This document shows, in pieces, positions 45,936 to 54,727 of a stretch of 64,000 bases of DNA. The translations under genes were made by a program, and so were the position numbers. The notes below the pieces were generated by a model. That model saw only the letters and a program-made list of their open reading frames with translations. It ran no database searches and had not been told where the DNA came from. This DNA is from Staphylococcus delphini. Its GTDB lineage: Bacteria > Bacillota > Bacilli > Staphylococcales > Staphylococcaceae. Where the stretch lies: the NCBI RefSeq assembly GCF_900636325.1, contig NZ_LR134263.1, positions 2,108,001 to 2,172,000 of the forward strand, in the 5' to 3' direction. How positions within the stretch are numbered: position 1 is the first letter of the stretch; the number at the start of each line of letters is the position of its first letter.

Positions 45936-46623
45936 GGAGCTGGACCATTAAGTTTCCTCAGCTCCTTTACTATATTTTGTTGTGTATACCAAGGGATGGG
46001 GCTTTAAAATTTTTGATGCTATTGATGCAATATTTTTGTTAAACTTGCCCTCCCTATGATTTGTGGCTTTAGATTGCCTTCATGGCTTCGCTTTCTAGGG
46101 GCTGAGGGGAGGTTGTGACAAAAGCGCTTAGGATTTGAGCAGAACAGAGCGATGAGCAAAATTGATTTCCAAATTTTGCCGAAATCGCGGGAGTTCTGTC
46201 GAAAATCCTGCTTTTGGAACACCGTTTATTGATTCCCAGCGCACCCATTCATCGTGGATTTTGGGAGCAGTACAGAAATCTCATGTGTAACAAAGATTTC
46301 GTCGTACTGCCCCCGCAAGGCTGACTAGACTTCTCAAAAGTGTATACGTTGAGAAGTCAGACAGCTACTGCGATAAACAGCAACCACTATTAAAGTAAAG
46401 AAGCGACTGTCAGCAGTATGCACGCATTCCCTCAGGAGTCTCAGCCTTCTAGGCAATCTTATATCAAATACAGGGAAACTGAAGGCAAGTTTATGAAATC
46501 AATAAATCAATAGCATCAATGTTTTATCCATTCATCCTCATTTTCCAACTACTTTAAAATCATTTAATCAGTCAAAAATATATGAATGGATTGAGACTTG
46601 AAATTTTTATGTCCCATCCCCTC
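45936..46623. repeat. Composite dispersed intergenic repeat, copy E, with nested insertion
   Basis: The outer ends are the same as in copy A (GGAGCTGG...CTCAGCTCCTTTACTATATT, and AAATTTTTATGTCCCATCCCCTC). The core is inverted relative to copy A. The palindrome arms (46072-46108 and 46428-46460) are split by about 320 bp that replaces the apex. The insert carries three further stem-loops: AGGATTTGAGCAGAAC/GTTCTGTCGAAAATCCT, GCAGTACAGAAATC/GATTTCGTCGTACTGC and GACTAGACTTCTCAA/TTGAGAAGTCAGAC. No protein is encoded. Confidence 0.75.
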
Positions 46624-46629
46624 CTTTTC

Positions 46630-48486
46630 TTACTTATTCTTTTTCTTCGTACTGTGATTTTTTTCGATCGCTTGAATAATACTGTTCGTTAATGCGCGTA
46701 CACCTGGTGGCTCTAAATGAATACCGTCCGGCGCAAAATATTCTGTATGATTTTCAGAACGACTATACCAATCGACTAACGTCACATTCGCTCGTTTTTT
46801 CGCGGCTTTCGCTAATACTTGATTCACATGTGATTCATAAGAACGTGGAACGCGTGTATTGACGAGATAAATATCGGCCTTGCCAAATTGTTCTAGCAAA
46901 CTGTTCAACTGTTCATCTGTAAAATCACCATTTGTCCCTAATTCAAGGACGACAATGTCATTTTTATCACGATAGCTTTGATACTGTTGTTTAGCAAGAG
47001 AAGTGGCTTCGACCAATTGACGTCCAACTTTACCGTTAATGTCTGCTTTAGGCACAAATGATTTAAAGTAATCACCAATGTCTACCATCACGGAATCACC
47101 AATCAATAACGGTTTCCATGATGCATATTTTTGCTTATTCCCTTTGACGACAAAGCCATCAATTTCAAGTTGTGGTAACGGCAGTGGCTGGGTAATCAGT
47201 TTATCAATTTCTTCGGTATTCACTTCTGTTACTTGCGCACTATTATTTTGGGCGAAACGGTTAAAGACCCCCACCATCACGAGTAACGTTGGAATAAGTA
47301 AAATAAGCACTAACCATGTCCGCAAAACCTTTTGTGAACGCCAATTTTTTAAATGATGAAAGGCGAAAATGTTAAAGCCTTCTTTTCTAAATGGCTGTTC
47401 GATAAATTTGTAAGAAAACTCCGCCATGAGTACCATCAATAAAATTTCAACGACATAAACTAAAGGTGGAATTTGACCTTGCACGAACTGATGGTGAATT
47501 AACACAATAATCGGATAATGCCATAAATACAAACTATATGAACGACTCCCTATAAAGGTAAAAACTTTGTTGCCTAAAAACTTCGCAAAATACCCTGAAG
47601 GATGCACACTGCTCGCGATAACTAATAATGTGACAGCTGAAATGAGAAAAAATCCACCGTAATAAAGAATACTATTCGTCTCAGATACGAACTTGAAACA
47701 AATGAACAAAATCGCCAAGCCGACGACACCCGCAGTATCAATCATCATGCGCATCTTGCGGTTCACTTTCGCTTTTAATTGAAATGGTGGCCAAACAAGG
47801 GCAAGTAATACCCCCATCAATAATGTTTGGATCCGTGTGTCAGTCCCAAAATAAACACGTGCCACATTTTCGTTCGGTACATATAACACCATCATCGTGA
47901 TCATGGAGATGACGAGTAAGATTAAAAATATGATACGTATTGATTTCAGACGACGTATAAAGCTTAACAAACTGAGTAATACAATCGGAAACACGAGATA
48001 AAATTGCTCTTCTATTGCTAACGACCATAAATGTTTTAATGGTTGTACTGCAAATTGTTCAAAGTAATCGACATTTTGCATGATGTACCACCAATTCGAC
48101 ACATAAAATATTGCCGCAATACTATCCGCACGTACTTTTTCAATTTCTGTAGGCATGAAAATTAAGGTCAGCACAAGTACACCCATGACTAAAAAGAGCA
48201 CTGCAGGAATCAGTCGTTTCACACGTCTTAGCCAAAATGATGTCAATTCAATTTTTCCCGTATTATGATACTCTGTTAATAACAAACTCGTAATTAAATA
48301 ACCAGAAATCACAAAAAATGTATCTACCCCTAGAAAGCCACCCCACAACCATTGCGGATTGAGATGATAGATAATGATTGCGATAACTGCCACCGCTCTA
48401 ATACCGTCTAACCCAGGCATGTATCGCGGACTGATAGGTTTTCTGTCTCGTTGATTAAAGTTCCACACAAACATCATTCTTTCCAA
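46630..48486 (-). CDS. OatA-like acyltransferase: acyltransferase-3 membrane domain plus C-terminal SGNH esterase domain
   Basis: About 618 residues. The first 385 form a 10-11 helix acyltransferase-3 domain with GLDGIRAVAVIAIIIYHL (catalytic His), GGFLGVDTFFVISGYLIT and WLRRVKRLIPA. After a membrane anchor the extracellular SGNH domain has IGDSVMVDIG (nucleophile Ser, about 467), LGTNGDFT (Asn) and the DGIHLEPPG His/Asp pair near 590. Enzymes of this layout O-acetylate peptidoglycan or other wall polymers. The canonical oatA is usually elsewhere, so this may be a paralog with another acceptor. The start is uncertain (TTG 48486, ATG 48477 or ATG 48474). It lies between clpB and sufT, as in S. 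aureus. Confidence 0.9.
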   Translation of the reverse strand: MERMMFVWNFNQRDRKPISPRYMPGLDGIRAVAVIAIIIYHLNPQWLWGGFLGVDTFFVISGYLITSLLLTEYHNTGKIELTSFWLRRVKRLIPAVLFLVMGVLVLTLIFMPTEIEKVRADSIAAIFYVSNWWYIMQNVDYFEQFAVQPLKHLWSLAIEEQFYLVFPIVLLSLLSFIRRLKSIRIIFLILLVISMITMMVLYVPNENVARVYFGTDTRIQTLLMGVLLALVWPPFQLKAKVNRKMRMMIDTAGVVGLAILFICFKFVSETNSILYYGGFFLISAVTLLVIASSVHPSGYFAKFLGNKVFTFIGSRSYSLYLWHYPIIVLIHHQFVQGQIPPLVYVVEILLMVLMAEFSYKFIEQPFRKEGFNIFAFHHLKNWRSQKVLRTWLVLILLIPTLLVMVGVFNRFAQNNSAQVTEVNTEEIDKLITQPLPLPQLEIDGFVVKGNKQKYASWKPLLIGDSVMVDIGDYFKSFVPKADINGKVGRQLVEATSLAKQQYQSYRDKNDIVVLELGTNGDFTDEQLNSLLEQFGKADIYLVNTRVPRSYESHVNQVLAKAAKKRANVTLVDWYSRSENHTEYFAPDGIHLEPPGVRALTNSIIQAIEKNHSTKKKNK

Positions 48487-48726
48487 ATTTAATGTATTGA
48501 TTATATATTGTATACTTTTGTTTTCATTCGTACAATTGTATTCGCTAAAATTAATGTAAACGTTTTATTGCGTATCTAAAATTTTTTAACACCGTTATCG
48601 CTACACTTCCAATGCTGTCATTGACCTGTCACTTCAAGAGGCAAGTTGGCGTGCTGCCCATAGGTGAAAAAAGACTTTCAAAATTGAATTCACAATTGAG
48701 AAAGCCCCTTTCACTACTTCAAAATA

Positions 48727-49035
48727 TTAGCTGATACCTAACGCAATTTTAGCATAACGTGACATCATATCTTTATTCCATGGTGGATTCCAAACGATGT
48801 TCACTTCGGTATCTTGAATTTCTGGAAGTTCTGCTAATACTGTTTTCACTTGGTCAACAATTTGCGGTCCTAATGGACAACCAATTGAAGTCAGTGTCAT
48901 TTCTACAGTACATAAACCATCATCATCTAAATCAACTTTATAAACAAGCCCTAAATTGACAATATCAATCCCTAACTCAGGGTCAATGACATTTTCAAGC
49001 GCGCCTAAAATACTATCTTTCAGTGCCTCTTCCAT
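48727..49035 (-). CDS. sufT: SufT-like Fe-S assembly factor (DUF59/MIP18 family)
   Basis: 102 residues. The DUF59 core VIDPELGIDIVNLGLVYKV (about 16-34) and the conserved Cys in LTSIGCPLGPQIVDQV (about 56) are present, with the C-terminal WNPPWNKDMMSRYAKIALG. SufT helps mature Fe-S proteins such as aconitase and LipA under high demand. I chose ATG 49035, with GAGGTGATACGG upstream. The adjacent cdr and HAD genes are divergent. Confidence 0.92.
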   Translation of the reverse strand: MEEALKDSILGALENVIDPELGIDIVNLGLVYKVDLDDDGLCTVEMTLTSIGCPLGPQIVDQVKTVLAELPEIQDTEVNIVWNPPWNKDMMSRYAKIALGIS

Positions 49036-49148
49036 CCGTATCACCTCTTTTATGTTATTACTAGTAACAATATATCAAAATCCCCACTTTTCGACAATAA
49101 AATGCTATGATATGAATACACTGAAACTTGGTACTAAGGAGAGTATGA

Positions 49149-49973
49149 ATGAAACAACATTTAATTTGTTTAGATTTAGATGGAACACTTTTAAATGATG
49201 AAAAGGAGATTCCAGAATATACATTTCGTGTGTTAAAAGCACTACAACAAAAAGGACACGCCATTATCATTGCAACGGGTCGACCTTATCGTGCGAGCCA
49301 ACGTTATTACGATCAACTCGGATTAAAAACGCCTATCGTTAACTTTAATGGTGCGTTTGTACATCACCCACATGATAAAACATTCCCAGTGCAACACCAT
49401 CGTTTAGATGAAGGGCTTGCGACAAGCATTATTGAAACTTTGAAAAAAATGCAAGTGAAAAACATGATTGCTGAAGTGAAAGATTGCGTCTTTTTAGATC
49501 AACCTGACCCACGTCTTTTTGAAGGTTTTAGCATGGGCAATCCAGTGACAAAAGTGGGCGACCTACGTGAAAACTTAAATGAAGATCCAACGTCACTATT
49601 AATCGAAGCAGAAGAAGTGATGATTCCACGTGTGAAACAAGTGTTGACACGCTTCTATGCTGAAAATATCGAACATCGTCGTTGGGGGGCCCCTTTCCCA
49701 GTCATTGAAATTGTCAAAAAGGGCATCAGTAAAGCAGTCGGAATTGATATTGTGAAAGACTGCCTACAAATCGAACATGACCATATTATTGCATTTGGCG
49801 ATGAAGATAATGATTTAGAAATGATTAAATACGCGAAACATGGAATTGCGATGGGAAATGCGATTGACGAGCTCAAACATGTTGCGAAAGAAACAACACT
49901 GTCGAATAATGAAGACGGTATCGGCATTTATTTGAATCGTTTCTTTAACTTAAATATACCTAAAGAGAAATAA
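49149..49973 (+). CDS. Cof-type HAD-IIB family sugar/nucleotide phosphatase
   Basis: 274 residues. Motif I is DLDGTLLND (about 8-16), motif II IIATGRP, motif III Lys in [11 protein letters not shown] and motif [12 protein letters not shown] (about 216-225). The IIB cap lies between motifs II and III. These enzymes dephosphorylate small phosphometabolites; the substrate is unknown. The start is behind AAGGAGAGTATGA. The next gene, cdr, begins 29 nt downstream, so the two are probably co-transcribed. Confidence 0.9.
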   Translation: MKQHLICLDLDGTLLNDEKEIPEYTFRVLKALQQKGHAIIIATGRPYRASQRYYDQLGLKTPIVNFNGAFVHHPHDKTFPVQHHRLDEGLATSIIETLKKMQVKNMIAEVKDCVFLDQPDPRLFEGFSMGNPVTKVGDLRENLNEDPTSLLIEAEEVMIPRVKQVLTRFYAENIEHRRWGAPFPVIEIVKKGISKAVGIDIVKDCLQIEHDHIIAFGDEDNDLEMIKYAKHGIAMGNAIDELKHVAKETTLSNNEDGIGIYLNRFFNLNIPKEK

Positions 49974-50002
49974 TACAACAGTTGGAAGAAGGAGTGGTTA
50001 CA

Positions 50003-51328
50003 ATGACAAAACATATTATCGTCGTCGGTGCAGTCGCGGGTGGTGCAACAAGTGCTAGTCAAATTCGACGTTTAGACAATGAAAGCCGTATTACTGTATA
50101 CGAAAAAGATAGTTTTATGAGTTTCGCAAATTGTGGTTTACCTTATTACCTGGGAAATGTCGTGGAAGAACGAGATGACATTTTATCAGCAACGCCAGAA
50201 AAATTTAAGGCTAAAAAGAATATTGATGTTAAAGTGAAACACGAAGTCCTCAAGATTGATGGCAAAAAACAAACTGTAACTGTGAAAAACCACTTCACTG
50301 GTGAAACATTTGAAGATCCTTATGATATTTTAGTGCTCAGCCCCGGTGCACGTGCAAGTCGCCTGAACTTTGACGCGCCTCATCTTTTCACATTGCGCAA
50401 TATGGACGATACTGACCAAATCGATACATATATTCGCGAAAACAATGTGAAAACTGTTTTAATTGTTGGCGCGGGATATGTGAGTCTCGAAATGGTTGAA
50501 AATATGCATCATCGTGGGTTACAGCCGACGTTAATTCACCGTTCTGAAGCAGTGAATAAACTGATGGATCAAGACATGAACAGTGTCATTTTTGATGCAC
50601 TTAATGCATACGATATTCCGTATCGCTTAAATGAAGAAATTCAATCCATTGATGGTCATACAGTCACATTTAAGTCAGGCGCAGTTGAAGATTATGACAT
50701 GATTATTGCAGGTGTTGGTGTCCAACCCAATTCAGAGTTCATTCAACACTCTGGTATTCAACTTGACGCAAAAGGCTACATTCCAGTTAATGACAAATTC
50801 GAAACGAACATTCCAAACATTTATGCGGTCGGCGATATTGTTACAAGCTTTTATCGTCACGTTGATCTCCCTGCACATGTCCCACTCGCTTGGGGTGCAC
50901 ATCGCGGTGCAAGTATCGTCGCTGAACAAATTGCAGGTCATCCAGAAGTGACATTTAAAGGTTACGTCGGTGCTAATATCGTTAAATTTTTCGATTACAG
51001 ATTAGCAAGTACAGGTATCTCACCGCAAGAATTGAAAAACTTTGATCATCAAATGGTCGAAGTCAACATTAATACGCATGCCGGTTATTACCCTGATAAC
51101 AGCAAAGTGCATTTGAGAGCATATTTTGATAAAAAAACACGTCGCATTTTAAGAGCTGCCGCAGTGGGTCAAAAAGATGTCGACAAACGCATTGACGTCC
51201 TATCTATGGCATTAATGCATCAAGCAACCATTGACGAATTAACAGAATTTGAAGTTGCTTATGCGCCGCCATTTGCACATCCTAAAGACTTAATTAATAT
51301 GCTCGGTTATAAAGCACGAAATCTATAA
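50003..51328 (+). CDS. cdr: Coenzyme A disulfide reductase
   Basis: 441 residues of the FAD-dependent pyridine nucleotide-disulfide reductase family with a single active-site Cys in [12 protein letters not shown] (about 43), as in staphylococcal CoADR. FAD site [13 protein letters not shown] at the N-terminus, NAD(P)H site [11 protein letters not shown] (about 155), and the second FAD segment IYAVGDIV (about 267). The C-terminal Tyr pair region (AGYYPDN, GYKARNL) belongs to the dimer interface. It keeps CoA reduced in organisms that use CoA instead of glutathione. I chose ATG 50003, behind GAAGGAGTGGTTACA. Confidence 0.95.
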   Translation: MTKHIIVVGAVAGGATSASQIRRLDNESRITVYEKDSFMSFANCGLPYYLGNVVEERDDILSATPEKFKAKKNIDVKVKHEVLKIDGKKQTVTVKNHFTGETFEDPYDILVLSPGARASRLNFDAPHLFTLRNMDDTDQIDTYIRENNVKTVLIVGAGYVSLEMVENMHHRGLQPTLIHRSEAVNKLMDQDMNSVIFDALNAYDIPYRLNEEIQSIDGHTVTFKSGAVEDYDMIIAGVGVQPNSEFIQHSGIQLDAKGYIPVNDKFETNIPNIYAVGDIVTSFYRHVDLPAHVPLAWGAHRGASIVAEQIAGHPEVTFKGYVGANIVKFFDYRLASTGISPQELKNFDHQMVEVNINTHAGYYPDNSKVHLRAYFDKKTRRILRAAAVGQKDVDKRIDVLSMALMHQATIDELTEFEVAYAPPFAHPKDLINMLGYKARNL

Positions 51329-51414
51329 TATGAAAAACATGGAAATGGGACATAATTATTTTCAGATTTGACTGAAGAAGAACGTTTGGAAAATCAAAAA
51401 AGTTATATGTTTAA

Positions 51415-51966
51415 ATGAAAACGAAAATTAAAGATTTAGTTTTGAATAATTATTTCGATATGGTTTAGACGCTTACATTTGACTCCAAAAGATGTAAGCA
51501 AGCATTTGAAGATGAATATCGTTTTGAAGAAATGCGTAAATGGTTACATAAAATGCGCGCTATACATAATCGAAAAAGTGAACAACCGTTTATGTATATA
51601 GCAATACCAGAACGTCATAAAAGTGTATTGATTCATTGGCATATGGTGACTGATAATTTGCAACCAACTTTAGTTTATTGTGGTAAGACGTTTAGAAATC
51701 AAAAAATATTTAATTGTCCAGATTGGGAACATGGTTTATCAAATGTGCAAATGATGGGGTTTAAATCAAAAATTAGTAGCTATGTGACGAAATATATCAC
51801 AAAAGATTTATTGAATACGCCAGCACGTAAAAACAAGGGTTAATATTGGAGTAGTAATCATTTAACGTTGCCAACTGTGCATGGTGTGTCAGATGAATCT
51901 GTTATGGATTTTAAACGTGATGAGTATGATAAGCCTGTTAAGCCAGACTATTCTACTGATGCGTGA
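51415..51966 (+). pseudogene. rep: Decayed HUH-type rolling-circle replication initiator (Rep)
   Basis: One frame from ATG 51415 to TGA 51966 reads as a Rep protein broken by TAG at 51466-51468 and TAA at about 51841-51843. Visible parts: LTFDSKRCKQAFEDEYRF, the HxH motif LIHWHMVTDN that gives the HUH family its name, a Cys/Trp-rich CPDWEHGLSNVQ, and the catalytic-Tyr helix SSYVTKYITKDLL. Further upstream (from about 51366) LTEEERLENQKSYMFK in another frame looks like more N-terminus. Such proteins start rolling-circle replication of small plasmids and phages. The two stops show it is dead. Its presence beside cdr suggests an integrated plasmid relic. Confidence 0.72.
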
Positions 51967-51999
51967 TATGTGGATATTGCATGTTCGTAAGTAGTATTT

Positions 52000-52058
52000 G
52001 AGCCTCTGAAAACGCAAGGGTGGAACCCGTTAAGCGTTTGGGCAACACTTAGAGGCTC
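52000..52058. other. Nested stem-loop downstream of the rep relic, possible replication-origin remnant
   Basis: GAGCCTCT pairs with AGAGGCTC. Inside it AACGC pairs with GCGTT, and inside that GGGT pairs with ACCC around GGA. Extruding hairpins of this kind are typical of rolling-circle double-strand or single-strand origins, and the position next to a Rep gene fits. The A/T tract after it (GCGTTTTTT) is also compatible with a terminator of rep. Confidence 0.4.
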
Positions 52059-52188
52059 ATATACTCGCGATAGCGTTTTTTAGTGGGATATTATGAATAC
52101 ACTTAGAAGCGTGTATTGCTACTTTTTGAACGTCTGAGAAACAAATGTGTTGTTTTTTATACTGAGAAAGCTTTTTGAAAAAGAAAAA

Positions 52189-52236
52189 GAACCCTAAACT
52201 GAATGTCATTTAACATGTTTTTGGATTTTAGGGTTC
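52189..52236 (-). terminator. Terminator of the two small minus-strand genes
   Basis: GAACCCTAAAA and TTTAGGGTTC form the stem, and the minus strand continues TTTTTCTTTTTC. It lies 44 nt after the 56-codon gene. Confidence 0.8.
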
Positions 52237-52279
52237 AAAGTTTCTATTTAAAAAGGAGCATTGAATAAAATGTGAATTT

Positions 52280-52450
52280 TTAATGTTTTTTATTTTCCAT
52301 AGTATATAATTTCGATATTGTATAGATTGTTATTAGTCCTGTTATTGCAAAAATGATATATTTGCTGTTATTTTCTATGAGTATATTACATGTTATAAAT
52401 ATGATTACATATATTGAAAGTGTTATTAAAATTTTGGATATTTTATTCAT
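52280..52450 (-). CDS. 56-residue two-helix membrane protein, possible immunity protein
   Basis: ATG 52450 to TAA 52280, with a good ribosome site GAGGGATATTCT. Two hydrophobic helices (ILITLSIYVIIFITCNIL and YIIFAITGLITIY) are separated by a short polar turn ENNSK, and the tail is SKLYTMENKKH. It follows the 81-codon frame by 17 nt and is followed by a terminator, so the two form a unit. Size and topology resemble bacteriocin immunity proteins, but no family is recognised. Confidence 0.6.
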   Translation of the reverse strand: MNKISKILITLSIYVIIFITCNILIENNSKYIIFAITGLITIYTISKLYTMENKKH

Positions 52451-52467
52451 AGAATATCCCTCTTTTT

Positions 52468-52713
52468 TTATTTAAATTTAACATTTTCATATGCTAAAAC
52501 ACCATTTCCATTTGTATGTCCTGGGTTAGTAGCTTGGCAATGATCAATTTGAGCTGACTTGCCAGCAGCAGCAGCTTTTATCCAACTATCTTTTATATCT
52601 CCTGCTTGTATAACAGTTAAATCATATATGAATCCTCCAGGAGATAAGTTTGCGTTATTTGATATGAACGGTTGTACTTTCATAAATGACTCACATTTCA
52701 AACATGTAACCAC
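52468..52713 (-). CDS. Small protein of unknown function (71-81 residues), possible bacteriocin-like peptide
   Basis: The frame opens with GTG 52713 directly after the stop of the yisL-like gene; ATG 52683 gives a 71-residue version (MKVQPFISNNANLSPGG...). The body is Gly/Asn/Ala-rich and soluble (IKAAAAGKSAQIDHC, NPGHTNGNGVLAYENVKFK) with no membrane helix. The following gene encodes a two-helix membrane protein. A small soluble protein plus a small membrane protein, next to a plasmid Rep relic, suggests a bacteriocin/immunity pair or the C-terminal part of a lost larger protein. No clear ribosome site supports either start. Function unknown. Confidence 0.45.
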   Translation of the reverse strand: MVTCLKCESFMKVQPFISNNANLSPGGFIYDLTVIQAGDIKDSWIKAAAAGKSAQIDHCQATNPGHTNGNGVLAYENVKFK

Positions 52714-53103
52714 TTATTGGAATAACCCCGTAATCGGACCCCATGGTAAAATAGCACCTAAAATAATCGTCACAATAGCTACAACGAAAGTCGCAATAAA
52801 GACACCTCGACTTGACGCTTTTTTCTTCTTACGCGCTAAAGTCACTTCAATTAAACCGACCACTGCAATACCTGCAACCATTTTTAAAGTCATTAACATA
52901 TGACTCACGCCCGTAACTGAAAATGCTTTGATTGCAAGCCAAAAACCAGTCATTAAAACGAGAAGCATAAATAATCGCGTTGCCATATGAAGTGATTTAA
53001 ATAATGGCGTCGGGCCTTGCTTGTTTGAATAATTTTCATACGTCGCATAAAACAAAATCAAAAGGACAATCCAACTGACGATATGTACGTTGATTAAAAT
53101 CAT
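52714..53103 (-). CDS. YisL-like DUF1516 membrane protein
   Basis: 129 residues with four membrane helices (about 3-21, 39-60, 68-87 and 104-124) and the family segments YENYSNKQG, LHMATRLFMLLVL, LKMVAGIAVVGLIEV and ILPWGPITGLF. I chose ATG 53103 (MILINVHIVSW), behind ATAAGGAGG; the frame is open 21 codons further. DUF1516 proteins are conserved in Bacillales and their function is unknown. The small gene of the accessory insertion begins directly after its stop codon. Confidence 0.87.
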   Translation of the reverse strand: MILINVHIVSWIVLLILFYATYENYSNKQGPTPLFKSLHMATRLFMLLVLMTGFWLAIKAFSVTGVSHMLMTLKMVAGIAVVGLIEVTLARKKKKASSRGVFIATFVVAIVTIILGAILPWGPITGLFQ

Positions 53104-53328
53104 GTTTGATAACCTCCTTATGTTGCGTATCTTTTCAATCATAACATAATATAGTCTTCTACACATTTTAATTACCTAATTATTGTTATTCCAAACACTT
53201 GTAATCATAATTTATTTTTCTATTCACTACTGAAAAATCTCCTAGTCATACGTACACCCCTTCTCTTTTCTTCATTAGTCATGAAAATAGTTGATGCGTG
53301 TATAGAAAATAACTTTATCAGATTGGTA

Positions 53329-53378
53329 ATGAGATCTTCAGCGCCTCGGAAAGCGAACCCCAAAAGCAATCCATCCCC
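53329..53378. repeat. Duplicate of the right arm of palindrome F
   Basis: About 49 bp (TGAGATCTTCAGCGCC, TCGGAAAGCGAACCCC, AAAAGCAATCCATCCCC) is identical to 53615-53663, without the rest of the palindrome. The intervening 240 bp differ. Confidence 0.85.
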
Positions 53379-53519
53379 CTCACACTATCCTTCCTCCTCT
53401 TTTTCCCCCTTAAACTAACTTTATGCGAAGATTAACATACGGACATCGAGTGATTGACCTAGTGCTTTTAACACTCAAATTAAACATCCCATGACGTGCC
53501 AATGAACGGTAATTGATGA

Positions 53520-53656
53520 GATTGCGATGGGGTGAGACTCCTGAGGCATCTGCTGAAGTCGAAAATCCAATTTGGCTTCCATCAAATGTTCACTTTAATC
53601 AAGCCAAATTTAGTTGAGATCTTCAGCGCCTCGGAAAGCGAACCCCAAAAGCAATC
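53520..53656. repeat. Palindromic intergenic repeat, copy F
   Basis: Arms GATTGCGATGGGGTGAGACTC and AGCGAACCCCAAAAGCAATC, with the apex stem CCAATTTGGCTTCCATCAA/ATCAAGCCAAATTTAG shared with copy C. Confidence 0.75.
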
Positions 53657-53695
53657 CATCCCCTAAAATCCGAAATGCTCCAATCACCGGAGTAT

Positions 53696-53735
53696 AAAAA
53701 AAGACACCAAGCGTTCAATTGCTCGATGCCTTTTT
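53696..53735 (-). terminator. Terminator of the FAH-family gene
   Basis: AAAAAGGCATCGAGC and GCTTGGTGTCTTTTTTT pair around CAATTGAAC on the minus strand, just after the stop codon. Confidence 0.8.
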
Positions 53736-53739
53736 AATA

Positions 53740-54645
53740 TTAATCTTTCGCAATAAAGTTTGTTAACGTTCCAATATTATCAATCGTGACTTTCACTTCA
53801 TCACCAGGTTGTAAAAACTTCGGCGGATTCATACCCGCACCAACACCTGCTGGCGTACCGGTCGCAATAATATCTCCTGGGTGTAACGCCACATATTTTG
53901 AAATTTCTTCAATTAACTCATCAATTTTCAAAATCATTTGTGAAGTATTCCCATCTTGACGAATTTCATTGTTCACTTTTGTCACAATATTTACGTTTTC
54001 AGGTGTAGGGAGTTCATCTTTTGTCACGATGTAAGGACCCATTGGGCAACCCCCTGTTAAACTTTTAGACAAGAATGCTTGGTCATGTGCTTTTTGTGCA
54101 TTACGGTCTGTGATGTCGTTAATAATGGTATAACCATATACATAATCCAACGCTAAACCTTTTGGAATTTTTTCACCCGATTTACCGATGACGACACCGA
54201 GTTCACCTTCATAATCTAAAGCGTCTGTAATGTCTTGGTGGTTCGGAATTGTACTTTCATCACCTGTTAATGACGAAGCTGCTTTCGTAAATACATATAA
54301 ACGATCCACTTCATGTTTTAACTCTTCTGCATGTGCTTGATAATTACGTCCAAATGCAATGACGTTATTCGTAGGTGTTACTGGTGGTAAAAACTCGATA
54401 TCCTCAAATTTCACTTTATACGCATCGCCGTTACCACTCTTTTCTGCAGCAACAACTGCTTTACGTACTTGCTCTTGAAAGTCTAAAGTATGGTTTTGTT
54501 GTAATCCTTCGAGCAATGTTTTGGGATGGAAGTCACCTTCTCCAAAATTTGCGAAGACTTGTTTTAAATCCCAAGCCGCTTCTTCTCTTTTTACCTTCAC
54601 TCCATATGAAGTTTCACCTTTATGTTTGAATGATAGGAATTTCAT
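53740..54645 (-). CDS. Fumarylacetoacetate hydrolase family protein
   Basis: 301 residues. The FAH fold is indicated by [14 protein letters not shown] (about 97-110), the metal-binding [18 protein letters not shown] (about 150-167; Glu/Glu), [26 protein letters not shown] and the C-terminal [31 protein letters not shown]. Relatives act as acylpyruvases or oxaloacetate decarboxylases (FAHD1-like). The gene is conserved beside addA in S. aureus. The substrate is unproven. Confidence 0.92.
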   Translation of the reverse strand: MKFLSFKHKGETSYGVKVKREEAAWDLKQVFANFGEGDFHPKTLLEGLQQNHTLDFQEQVRKAVVAAEKSGNGDAYKVKFEDIEFLPPVTPTNNVIAFGRNYQAHAEELKHEVDRLYVFTKAASSLTGDESTIPNHQDITDALDYEGELGVVIGKSGEKIPKGLALDYVYGYTIINDITDRNAQKAHDQAFLSKSLTGGCPMGPYIVTKDELPTPENVNIVTKVNNEIRQDGNTSQMILKIDELIEEISKYVALHPGDIIATGTPAGVGAGMNPPKFLQPGDEVKVTIDNIGTLTNFIAKD

Positions 54646-54727
54646 TCATAATCAGCTCCTAACGTATATCTTAGTCATATTATAACGAAAAATTTAGACA
54701 AATCACAAATTTTTGAAGTTAATCTAC

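Larger units (their letters stand above)
51967..52279. other. Non-coding segment with origin-like stem-loop and terminator
   Basis: It lies between the rep relic and the 56-codon gene. The nested hairpin at 52000-52058 and the terminator at 52189-52236 are listed separately. No gene is supported in the remainder. Confidence 0.5.
53104..53739. other. Intergenic region with palindromic repeat F and a duplicated arm
   Basis: No gene is supported. It contains a stand-alone copy of the right arm (53329-53378), the full palindrome F (53520-53656) and the terminator of the FAH-family gene (53696-53735). Confidence 0.7.

Noticed and set aside
46019..46222. 67-codon frame inside repeat copy E
   Set aside because: Lies wholly in palindromic intergenic repeat sequence; no ribosome site.
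52559..52903. 114-codon plus-strand frame
   Set aside because: Antisense to the 81-codon and yisL-like genes; no ribosome site and weaker protein character.
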